Assembly (NCBI GenBank): GCA_024958655.1 | Contig: JANWUR010000013.1 | Coordinates: 1 to 35,042, forward strand | Reading direction: 5' to 3' | From: Cyanobium sp. FGCU6 | GTDB lineage: Bacteria > Cyanobacteriota > Cyanobacteriia > PCC-6307 > Cyanobiaceae | DNA: 35,042 nucleotides | Shown: positions 10,001-16,673 of the stretch, one piece after another | How positions within the stretch are numbered: position 1 is the stretch's first letter | Layout of the letters: every line of letters starts with the position of its first letter | Translations under genes and position numbers: made by a program | The notes under the pieces: generated by a model | What the model was told of the DNA's origin: nothing | The model's database searches: none | The model's input: only the letters and a program-made list of their open reading frames with translations

Positions 10001-12244
10001 CAAATTTCCCCAAGCACCGGTCCGAAGGTTGTCATATTGCACATAGCCACCCTTGTTCGTGAATGCGGTCCAGTCGACCCCAATACCCCAGTATGCAAAC
10101 GCGAAGACGGGGACATAGAGGGCGGTCGGAGCTGAAGTCCCCCAAGCGAGTTGATTGGCATTGCCACCATCTGCTGCATTCAGCGAAAAGATTTGCTGAC
10201 CATTCGACTGCGTGTTGGAGGTGTTGTTCAGAGTGACGTAAACCGTACCCGCACCCAGAAACACGATCGCCGGATCCAGTGTGCCGTTGTCTAGCAACGA
10301 TGTGTTCAGTTCCGTTTGCCAGACCGGTGTCACGCTCTGGCCGCTGGGCTGGGCGAGAGCCGCGGTTCGATTGAGCCAATAGACCGTGTTGTTGCCCACC
10401 ACACAGAGACCACCCCCCATCAGGGCGGGTTGGCTGATCGGACCAGTGGCGACCTGGAACCACCAGCGTTCCTCGCCAGTGGCTGCATCAAGCGCGTAGA
10501 GAAGTTGCGTGGCGTCGGTGGCGTAGAGCACATCATGGACGGGGTCGTACAGGATGGATTGACAGGTGCCCTGATTGGGCAGTGGGATGCTCCAACGCTC
10601 CTGGCCGGTGTGGCTGTCAAGAGCCACGATGCCGCTGCCGAGGTTGATGTAGCAGCGTCCGTTGCCTGCGGCAACCTGAGGACTCTGACCCACCGTGCCG
10701 CTGCCGGTTGGCACAAACGAAGGCGATGTTTTGAACACATACGGTGATTCGTAGGTGTAGAGCTGGCTGGCTCCGCTCGGATCATTCACCAATAGCAGCG
10801 CATTTCCATAGCCCGTGCTTCCCACCTTCTGCACCGTGCTGCCTACAGGCAAGCTCTGCGGCGGATAGGGGAGTTCGGAAATGAAGCGAAAGGCATCGGC
10901 CGAGCCGTCGCTGTGCCAGAGGGTGCCATCGTGGTTGGCGCTGATGTGCGTGATTCCGGCCGGCAGGGCTTGCACTGGGGCAAAGGTGCCGTCGTTGAGC
11001 CGATTCACCACTCCGTCGCTGTCCAGCACATAAACCCTGCTGGCATCGCCCACCGAAAGCTGTTGCGGCGTTATCGCACCGAGGGAGAGTGGCGATTGCC
11101 AGCTCATCGTTTCCGCATCGAAGCAGTGCACCGCCGCGCCGGATTCGCCATTCACCAGGGCGAAGGGAACATCATCCTCACCCACATCCACACCGAGCAC
11201 GGTGGCGCCGACGATCTCCTCAACTGGATTCCAACCCTCGCCATTGTGGTACACCACACTGCCCTCGGTCGTCACACTCCAGAGGTTGCCGACGCGACCG
11301 CGCGGGGCATGGCACAGGCTGGGGCTCCATAAAGGGACAAAGCTGCCGAGCGGGCAGGCTGTGATCGGTTGAGTAGAGGACGCCTTCCACACCACTGGAC
11401 CTTGGAAGACCAAGCCTTGAGCCGAGGGGTCGACATCATGATATTCAATATAGGCATCAAACCTCTGCTCCAGCACATCTCGCAGAGCCGAATGCAGCGG
11501 CAGCCTTGAGAAATCTTTCTCTAGTGCAGACAAGACCCCGAACTGAGCGTCTTCGTAGCAAACGCATGTGATAACTGGTGCAGTGGTGTCTCCAGGCGGC
11601 CAGAAGAATGGGAAGCCGAATTGGTATACACCATCGAACGGTTCAACTCCGGCGACGGCGTGAACGACGCCATCCGCCCACTGGGAAGGCCAGAATTCAA
11701 GTTCACTTAGCGTTTGCACCGCCGCGGGATTGGCTACAGCCACACAACGGCCGCCGCGAAAGAGCACGAGCTGACCACCCATACAGCTCGCCCCATCCAG
11801 GTGGCTTGTGAACGATGGCGGCAGATCAGGCCACAGCGTGGCAATGGTCTGGAGGGTGACCTGGCTGGTGGCTAAATCGTAAATCGCGACGTCTGCGCCG
11901 CTGAAGAGATAGAGAGCATCGCCCCACTTTGCGGCAGCGTCCACGCCCTTGCCATAGGTCTGCCAGCTCTGTTGCAAGGGGTCGTAGACGTGGGGAATGC
12001 CAAGGCTGTCCACCGCCCACAACGTTCCGTCCCAGCCGGCGCTGATGTCGGCGATGGGTTCTCCCGTGGCGAGCGAGGAGGAGGGCAATGGCTGGAAACT
12101 CGGGGCCGCAGGCAGCGAATTGCCTAGTTTGTGCATCCGTGTGGCGGTAGGGGCTGGATTCATGGGGATTTGCGATGAGCACCGAAGGTTGGGCATGGAC
12201 GTTTGCCTGGTTTTAGCCTTGCCGATCTGTTGCTCCTGCTTCAT
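7088..12244 (-). CDS. Giant beta-propeller protein (tectonin-like and PQQ-like repeats) with a helical, hydrophobic C-terminus
   Basis: Up to 1,718 residues. The N-terminal half has tectonin-like units (DGTLWAVDSLG near residue 75, GNLWSVTTEG near 320, DGTLWHSDGS near 440). These pass into PQQ/BamB-type blades with the TGQERW and TGEERW signatures near 550 and 590 and further GGSDGNLYGLD-type repeats. After a mixed beta region comes an Ala/Pro/Gln-rich linker (about 1050-1120). From about 1200 onward there are long amphipathic helices, then several strongly hydrophobic segments (about 1500-1715, e.g. LIFVIAIPVTLIYRVI). No signal peptide is visible. Alternative starts are ATG 12196, 12163 and 12136. 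Base composition is visibly more AT-rich in the 3' half than in core genes nearby. Function is unknown; a recognition head with a membrane-inserting tail is one reading. Confidence 0.7.
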   Translation of the reverse strand: MKQEQQIGKAKTRQTSMPNLRCSSQIPMNPAPTATRMHKLGNSLPAAPSFQPLPSSSLATGEPIADISAGWDGTLWAVDSLGIPHVYDPLQQSWQTYGKGVDAAAKWGDALYLFSGADVAIYDLATSQVTLQTIATLWPDLPPSFTSHLDGASCMGGQLVLFRGGRCVAVANPAAVQTLSELEFWPSQWADGVVHAVAGVEPFDGVYQFGFPFFWPPGDTTAPVITCVCYEDAQFGVLSALEKDFSRLPLHSALRDVLEQRFDAYIEYHDVDPSAQGLVFQGPVVWKASSTQPITACPLGSFVPLWSPSLCHAPRGRVGNLWSVTTEGSVVYHNGEGWNPVEEIVGATVLGVDVGEDDVPFALVNGESGAAVHCFDAETMSWQSPLSLGAITPQQLSVGDASRVYVLDSDGVVNRLNDGTFAPVQALPAGITHISANHDGTLWHSDGSADAFRFISELPYPPQSLPVGSTVQKVGSTGYGNALLLVNDPSGASQLYTYESPYVFKTSPSFVPTGSGTVGQSPQVAAGNGRCYINLGSGIVALDSHTGQERWSIPLPNQGTCQSILYDPVHDVLYATDATQLLYALDAATGEERWWFQVATGPISQPALMGGGLCVVGNNTVYWLNRTAALAQPSGQSVTPVWQTELNTSLLDNGTLDPAIVFLGAGTVYVTLNNTSNTQSNGQQIFSLNAADGGNANQLAWGTSAPTALYVPVFAFAYWGIGVDWTAFTNKGGYVQYDNLRTGAWGNLFLPDSLGVAPSLLVDQNTLFVGGSDGNLYGLDLTQDVSNGPQFLLVAESSAAGNTSFCAGPIVVPSSAGSIIAYSTKDNSTNKGSIWIYQPPATTPMPGGNLIQLETDHLIATQLTVDENGILYATGQDPVDGVSGQVYALRVNTLLQQERAFIIESQLMQDFDAPSGQLTTTARYQTHVSIVESVDTKQTLRPLLPVKVWADTAITVLIDGVSHAIDTHTAATVKTDASGTLTIVSDATDLVSPALKLWAGFMDPHERIVIYPDREFHQRLATTHYDTTTSPDPTTINLATASTYTVTNLNQPPPALYNTPAQQQGAQAVAPAVQQFASSVAYPGAAAQGAAPAAAGRVPFRDAAAAPTEVSEHILPLAPRRYLADACTGAFYAPASSPAPRQVAAAAATGFSIDFSAFHNQSGPPIYTPLSVADAANSIDALSGTSEIATASFGSWWSYLWHAIEKEGAKVAHVVVSVGREIYLGLKLWWKDTEQVFRHIIHSIEDVARAIGSALVALGRVIDDVIQGLSIIFHLDQVLYTAQKIGDAFESLLDNLQTMASDSQGMFTILFDKLNTDVAKDFNKIIADLQSGQMAPASASSSIIGLQGMGSTPNSVFSVGPKNSGQKSSQAVPGMWGIHKLRHNYRQASQCAAASDSDNTLEQLVQTQLNLFQASGNYSHASTTIKGNTQYRSADDFFKSLLADLLTGLEHLVEDVLAVFEDLVNLVLNNPEDLVQFLRDVGNVEIPVLSAIWHELTGKPLTFLDVLIFVIAIPVTLIYRVIEGAYPQEQLSACSAASDTNKQILARVNGVSATINTVLYGILNAISDLAAGIQKGVPVLGKLLIYCSSLTVAFNTLAGDVLTPNFYVITSSIISLVDVLLNLPFVPSEEGSILCTCLTVGSFIVYVLQYEEYDDALNLASSVVGTLPTVINPIKFFESAWGVAPVADVVCALAVAGMTLDSTITSWDDPAAFLPQGS

Positions 12245-12440
12245 CGGTGTTTTCGTAATGTCGTTGGGGAAACCCTTCGCCGACTGAGACGATTGCTGTG
12301 CACTGATCGACGCCGATCTTTGCTGGTATCTGGTGATTTGCGGTGGTGTCCGGCGAGCTACACGTTGGGCGGCGGCCGACAGGGTTTACGCCGGACGCCC
12401 TACGGAACGCGGGCCACCAGCAGGCGGATGCCGGCTCCTC

Positions 12441-15400
12441 TCAGGGCACCCCCAGGGCTCGGCAGGTGGCTTCAGCGGCCTGAACCACCGGGCCCAGCCC
12501 CGTGTCCGTGGGGATGGAGGCCAGATCGATCTGGCGGCAGGCGGCACGCGCGATCGGCGCCGGGGTCCAGCTGCGCAGCGTTCCATCCTCACCACCGCTG
12601 ATCAGCGCACCGTTTCGGAGCTCAAGCAAGCTCCCCACCGCCCCCTGGCCGGTGCGGATCGGCTGGCCGTCGCCCACCGGTCGTCCATCGCGCCAGCGCC
12701 GCAGCGTTCCATCCGCTCCGCCGCTGATCAGTTCGCCCGTTCCATGCTCGATCAGGCTCCAGACCGCTCCCTGACCGGTGGGGATCGGCTGGCCGTCGCC
12801 CGCCGGTGTTCCATGCCGCCAACGTCGCAGCGTTCCATCGCGGCCGCCGCTGATCAGTTCCCCCTCCCGCAGAGCGATCAGGCTGGTCAGCCAACCCGAA
12901 GCAGCGGGGACCGGCTGGCGAACGCCCACCGCCTTGCCATCCCGCCAGCGCCGCAGCGTCCCAGCGGTCGCGCCGCTGATCAGCGCCGCGTTGTTCAGCT
13001 CAATCAGGCTCCACGTCGTCTGCCGGCCCATGCCGATCGGTCGAGCGCTGCCGAGCGGCTTGCCATCCCGCCAGCGCCGCAGCGTTCCATCAGCCCCGCC
13101 GCTGATCAGCTCGCCATTGGCCAGCGCCATCAGGCTCTCCACCGCTCCCTGGCCCGTGGCGATCGGCCGGCCATCGCCCAGCGGCCGGCCATCCCGCCAG
13201 CGACGCAGCGTCCCATCAGCCCCGCCGCTGATCAGCTCGCCGCTGGCCAGTTCGATCAGGCTCGTCACTCCTCCCTGACCCGCGAGGATCGGCCGGCCCC
13301 TGCCGATGGGCTTCCCATCGCGCCAACGCCGCAGGGTTCCGTCACTGCCGCCGCTGATCAGCTCACCGTTGCTCAGCTCGATCAGGCTCCTCAACCATCC
13401 CTGCCCGGTGGTGACCGTGAGGCCATCGTCGGCACCCTTGCCAAGCCGAAAACGCCGCAGGGTTCCATCCGCTCCGCCGCTGATCAGCTCGTTGTGTGTC
13501 AGCTTGATCAGGCTGATCACCGCAGCCTGGCCTGTGCTGATCGGCTTGCCGTCACCCCGTGGTTGGCCATCCCGCCAGCGCTGCAGGGTTCCATCTGCGG
13601 CGCCGCTGATCAGCTCGCCGTTTCCCAGTTCGATCAGGCTCAACACCGCCTGCTGGCCGGTGCGGATGGGTTCGCCAGCGCCCACCGGTGCTCCATCCCG
13701 CCAGCGCCGCAGGGTTCCGTCACTGCCGCCGCTGATCAGCTCGCCGTTGGTAAGCTCAATCAGGCTCAACACCGCTCCCTGCCCCGTGCGGATGGGCTCG
13801 CCGTCGCCCGCCGGCTGGCCATCCCGCCAGCGTCGCAGCGTGCCGTCAGCTCCGCCGCTGATCAGCTCGCCGTCAGCCAGCGCGATCAGACTCAACACTG
13901 CTCCCTGCCCGTGGCGGATGGGCTCGCCACCATCCACCGGCTGGCCATCCCGCCAGCGCCGCAGGGTTCCGTCATTGCCGCCGCTGATCAGCTCGCCGTT
14001 GGCCAGTTCAACCAGGCGCAGCACCGCTCCCTGGCCCGTGGCGATCGGCCGGCCATCGCCCAGCGGCCGGCCATCCCGCCAGCGCCGCAGCGTCCCATCA
14101 GCCCCGCCGCTGATCAGCTCGCCGCTGTCCAGTTCGATCAGGCTCGTCACTCCTCCCTGACCCGCGAGGATGGACTGCCCTTCGCTGGGTGCCGTCCCAC
14201 CGCGCCAGCGCCGCAGCGTGCCGTCACCTCCGCTGCTGATCAGTCCACCGCTTCGGAGCTTGATCAGGGACCACATGGCTTGCTGGCCGGTGGCGATCGG
14301 AGCCGAAACCGCCAGATTGGCCTTCACTGCCCGCTGCAGACTTTCGCTCAGCTGAGCCGCCTTCCAGGGCTTGCCGCTCTCCAGCAGCGGCTTGGCCGCC
14401 GCCAGGCCATACACCACGCTGAGGAAGGGATCACTTCTGATCAACGCCCGATGGGTGGCTTCAAACTGCGCAGCCTGCGCGGCACGGGCCCGCTGCAGTT
14501 GCACGAACGCCGCGCCAGCAGCGCCGCTGATCAGCGCGAACACAGCGGCGGCCGAGCCGATCAGCAGCCGCCGCTCGCGGGCGGCGCGCCGTTGGCTGGC
14601 CTGAATGTAAGTCCGCAGCTCAGGCCGCAGCTGCTCGCCCCGTTCCACCAGCCAGGCCCGCCCCTTGGCGAGCTTCAGGCCGCTGAGGAGCGCCCGGGGC
14701 TTGTCGGCCGGCGACGCCGCCTGCCACTCGGCCAGGTCCTGCTCCAGCTGCTGGCTGCCGAGCAGGAAGTCGCGGGAATCATCAAGCCAGCCGCGCAGCA
14801 GTGGCCATGCCCGCAGCAGCGCTTCGTGCGTCACCTCCACCGTGCTGGTCTGCCCCTCACCCTGGCGCCGCACCAGCAGGCGGGCGGCGACGAGCGCCTC
14901 CAGCAACGGCCGAGCCGCCTGGGGCAGGGTGTCCCAGACAGCAGCGCGGCGGGTGTACTCGCCCTGCTCGCTCACCCGCACCATCGCCGGCACAAACGCT
15001 TGCCGCAGCGCCTGCAGGCTCGCCTGATCCGGCAACAGGCCCTGGAGCACGCCATCAGCCGCCTTCTTCACCGCGCTCTCCAGCGGCGAATGGCCGGCGG
15101 CCGCATCCCCCAAGGCCTGATAGTCGCTGAGAGCAAGGACCCCATCGGCGCCAAAGCGCTCATGCATCTGCCGCAGGGCGAAGGCCAGCAGGGGTAGGGC
15201 GTCTTCCGTGGCGGTGTCGTGGATGGCACGCTCCACGAACGCTGGCTCCACCCTGAGGCCAGCCACCCGCGCCGGCCCATCGATGATCTCCCGGTAGCGA
15301 TCCAGGGAAAGGGGGCCCAGCGGCAGGGTTTCGAGGCTGTTCAGCAGCTCCGGCAGGGATTGCAGAGAGCCGATGGTGTCGGCCCGGATCGTCATCAGCA

Positions 15401-16379
15401 CCTGCAGCGGCTGGGGCGGCTGCAACGCCGCCGCCAGCACGGCCACGAACCGCTGCCGCTCGACGGCCTCGGCCACGGTGCACAGTTCCTCCCCCTGATC
15501 GATCGGCAGTAACAGCTGCGCCTCCGGCGAGGCGGCCGCCTGGCGAAGATCCGCCATCCAGCCTGCCAGGAGGTCGGCCAGGGCCGGGGCCGCCGTCGTG
15601 GTGAGCAATTGCTGGTGCAGCTGCCGCCAGGTCTCAGGCCGCTGCAGGGCGAGTGCCAGGCTCTGGGCCAGGCTCGCCAGCGGCCGCGCCTGGGGCCGCA
15701 ACACCGGCAGCACCAGCCACTGCTTCCCCATCCGCCTCAACCGCGGCAGCACCCCAGCGCGCAGCAGCGACGACTTGCCTGATCCCGACGCTCCCAGCAG
15801 GACGAGACAGCGCTTCCCTCCCTGCACGCGCCGGGTGTTGAGCCGCTCGATCACCGCTCGCCAGTCGTTGTCGCGGCCGAAGAACACCGGCGCATCCTCC
15901 GCTTCGAACACCATCAGGCCGGGGAAGGGTGAGCGGGTGGGATCCTGCGGCGGCGGCCAGGGGAAGCCGCCCTGATCCTGCAGAGCCAGGCGCTGCAACT
16001 CGCGCCGCAGCTGCTCCAGCCCCGCCGGCCGGTCGTGGCGCAGATCGAGGCGCTGCAGGTCCGCCGCGATCGGCCGTTCGGCGGCCGCTTCGTCGCTCTC
16101 CACCACCTGGAAGATCGGTTTGCCCAAGGCCCGCGCCTGGGTGAACTCAGCGAAGCACCAGCGGGAGGCGCTCCAGTTCGGCGATTGCAGGATCAGCAGG
16201 GCCTGGCAGAGCTGAATCTGCTCATACAGCGTGTGTTCCCAATCGGCACCGACCGGAATACCGCTGTGCTTGTCGAAATCGAGGAAGGCCGGCAGAAATC
16301 CTTCCCCCTCCAGCCAGGCCTTCAGCTTCGCCGCTGCGGCATTGTCTCGGCTGGAGTGGGAGAGGAAGACACGGGCCAT
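12441..16379 (-). CDS. TIR - STAND NTPase - transmembrane - WD40 repeat protein
   Basis: A 1,312-residue multidomain protein. Residues 1-100 are a TIR domain (MARVFLSHSS start, SRWCFAEF with the likely catalytic Glu78 of TIR NADases). Residues 150-590 are a STAND-type NTPase with the FPGLMVF and FFGRD entry motifs, Walker A GASGSGKSS (Lys202) and Walker B-like LLPIDQGEEL. A hydrophobic helix lies near 604-626. Residues 695-1282 are 14 WD40-like repeats of exactly 42 residues, then a 30-residue tail. TIR-STAND proteins with repeat sensors are known prokaryotic immune or conflict proteins that act by NAD+ loss or cell death; that role here is inferred. ATG 16379 has AAGGA 3 nt upstream and gives a clean TIR N-terminus; the frame is open to 16541. 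Confidence 0.88.
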   Translation of the reverse strand: MARVFLSHSSRDNAAAAKLKAWLEGEGFLPAFLDFDKHSGIPVGADWEHTLYEQIQLCQALLILQSPNWSASRWCFAEFTQARALGKPIFQVVESDEAAAERPIAADLQRLDLRHDRPAGLEQLRRELQRLALQDQGGFPWPPPQDPTRSPFPGLMVFEAEDAPVFFGRDNDWRAVIERLNTRRVQGGKRCLVLLGASGSGKSSLLRAGVLPRLRRMGKQWLVLPVLRPQARPLASLAQSLALALQRPETWRQLHQQLLTTTAAPALADLLAGWMADLRQAAASPEAQLLLPIDQGEELCTVAEAVERQRFVAVLAAALQPPQPLQVLMTIRADTIGSLQSLPELLNSLETLPLGPLSLDRYREIIDGPARVAGLRVEPAFVERAIHDTATEDALPLLAFALRQMHERFGADGVLALSDYQALGDAAAGHSPLESAVKKAADGVLQGLLPDQASLQALRQAFVPAMVRVSEQGEYTRRAAVWDTLPQAARPLLEALVAARLLVRRQGEGQTSTVEVTHEALLRAWPLLRGWLDDSRDFLLGSQQLEQDLAEWQAASPADKPRALLSGLKLAKGRAWLVERGEQLRPELRTYIQASQRRAARERRLLIGSAAAVFALISGAAGAAFVQLQRARAAQAAQFEATHRALIRSDPFLSVVYGLAAAKPLLESGKPWKAAQLSESLQRAVKANLAVSAPIATGQQAMWSLIKLRSGGLISSGGDGTLRRWRGGTAPSEGQSILAGQGGVTSLIELDSGELISGGADGTLRRWRDGRPLGDGRPIATGQGAVLRLVELANGELISGGNDGTLRRWRDGQPVDGGEPIRHGQGAVLSLIALADGELISGGADGTLRRWRDGQPAGDGEPIRTGQGAVLSLIELTNGELISGGSDGTLRRWRDGAPVGAGEPIRTGQQAVLSLIELGNGELISGAADGTLQRWRDGQPRGDGKPISTGQAAVISLIKLTHNELISGGADGTLRRFRLGKGADDGLTVTTGQGWLRSLIELSNGELISGGSDGTLRRWRDGKPIGRGRPILAGQGGVTSLIELASGELISGGADGTLRRWRDGRPLGDGRPIATGQGAVESLMALANGELISGGADGTLRRWRDGKPLGSARPIGMGRQTTWSLIELNNAALISGATAGTLRRWRDGKAVGVRQPVPAASGWLTSLIALREGELISGGRDGTLRRWRHGTPAGDGQPIPTGQGAVWSLIEHGTGELISGGADGTLRRWRDGRPVGDGQPIRTGQGAVGSLLELRNGALISGGEDGTLRSWTPAPIARAACRQIDLASIPTDTGLGPVVQAAEATCRALGVP
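13141..13289 (-). repeat. Near-identical segment A within the WD40 array
   Basis: These 149 bases match 14023-14171 with only two mismatches. The segment spans all of blade 9 and the end of blade 8's neighbour boundary. Other pairs of blades differ far more, so this copy is recent or was homogenised by gene conversion. Confidence 0.9.
14023..14171 (-). repeat. Near-identical segment B within the WD40 array
   Basis: Partner of 13141-13289, offset by 882 bp, which is exactly seven repeat units. It spans blade 2. The encoded blades 2 and 9 differ at a single residue (Asp/Ala after SLIEL). Confidence 0.9.
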
Positions 16380-16558
16380 GGTCCTTGGGAGCGGAGCGAC
16401 CCCTCCAGCTAATCCACCACCGGGCGCTCCGCCGAGAGCAGCCGGCCGATGGTGGGGCGAACAGAGAGCTTGGATCCCAGCAGAAGCATGGAGACGTGGT
16501 GGTCCTTTCAACCCTCTTGCTGGGTGGCCACAGCGCTTCAACCACTTTCAGCTGGCCA

Positions 16559-16593
16559 TCAATCAACCTGCGAGGGCAGGTCGGCGTGATTGA
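16559..16593. other. Stem-loop in the gap between the lysozyme-peptidase and TIR genes
   Basis: An inner perfect stem ACCTGC (16566-16571) / GCAGGT (16576-16581) with a 4-nt loop is enclosed by outer arms TCAATCA (16559-16565) and TGATTGA (16587-16593), with a 5-nt bulge on one side. It sits 81 nt beyond the stop of the lysozyme-peptidase gene and 180 nt before the TIR start, both minus strand. With no T-run it may be an attenuator, a processing site or a repeat relic. The rest of 16380-16673 shows no gene I can defend. Confidence 0.35.
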
Positions 16594-16673
16594 TTGGGCA
16601 GCATCAATAACCTGCAGATCAGCGTAACAACGCCCTCCGCAGATCTGCTTGCGCTGCATTTCACCGTCTCAAC

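Larger units (their letters stand above)
12534..14297 (-). repeat. 14 tandem 126-bp repeats encoding WD40-like blades
   Basis: Fourteen units of exactly 126 bp (42 codons) with no insertion or deletion. On the minus strand unit k starts at 12659 + 126 x (14 - k). The consensus blade carries TGQGAV, SLIEL, GELISGGADGTLRRW and RDG. Units 1, 7, 11, 12 and 14 are the most divergent; unit 14 loses the RDG end. The count equals two seven-bladed propellers. The recurring GCTGATCAGC inside the units encodes the ELIS part of the blade. Confidence 0.95.

Noticed and set aside
13306..14160. Other long repetitive frames within the WD40 array on both strands.
   Set aside because: Same cause: perfectly periodic 126-bp units leave several frames open. 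Only the minus frame with GELISGG and DGTLRRW is continuous with real domains.
12534..14297. Tandem repeats considered as a CRISPR array.
   Set aside because: Units are contiguous and coding without spacers; differences are spread like codon changes.
12333..15197. A 954-codon open frame on the plus strand opposite the TIR-STAND-WD40 gene, itself repetitive.
   Set aside because: It is the antisense shadow of the WD40 array: the 126-bp unit has no stop in this frame, so the frame stays open through all copies. It also crosses the STAND region with no domain sense, and the minus strand carries clear TIR, P-loop and WD40 motifs.
16409..16489. A 26-codon minus-strand frame just upstream of the TIR start.
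   Set aside because: Too short, no good ribosome binding site and no known relative; the gap more likely holds leader and hairpin.
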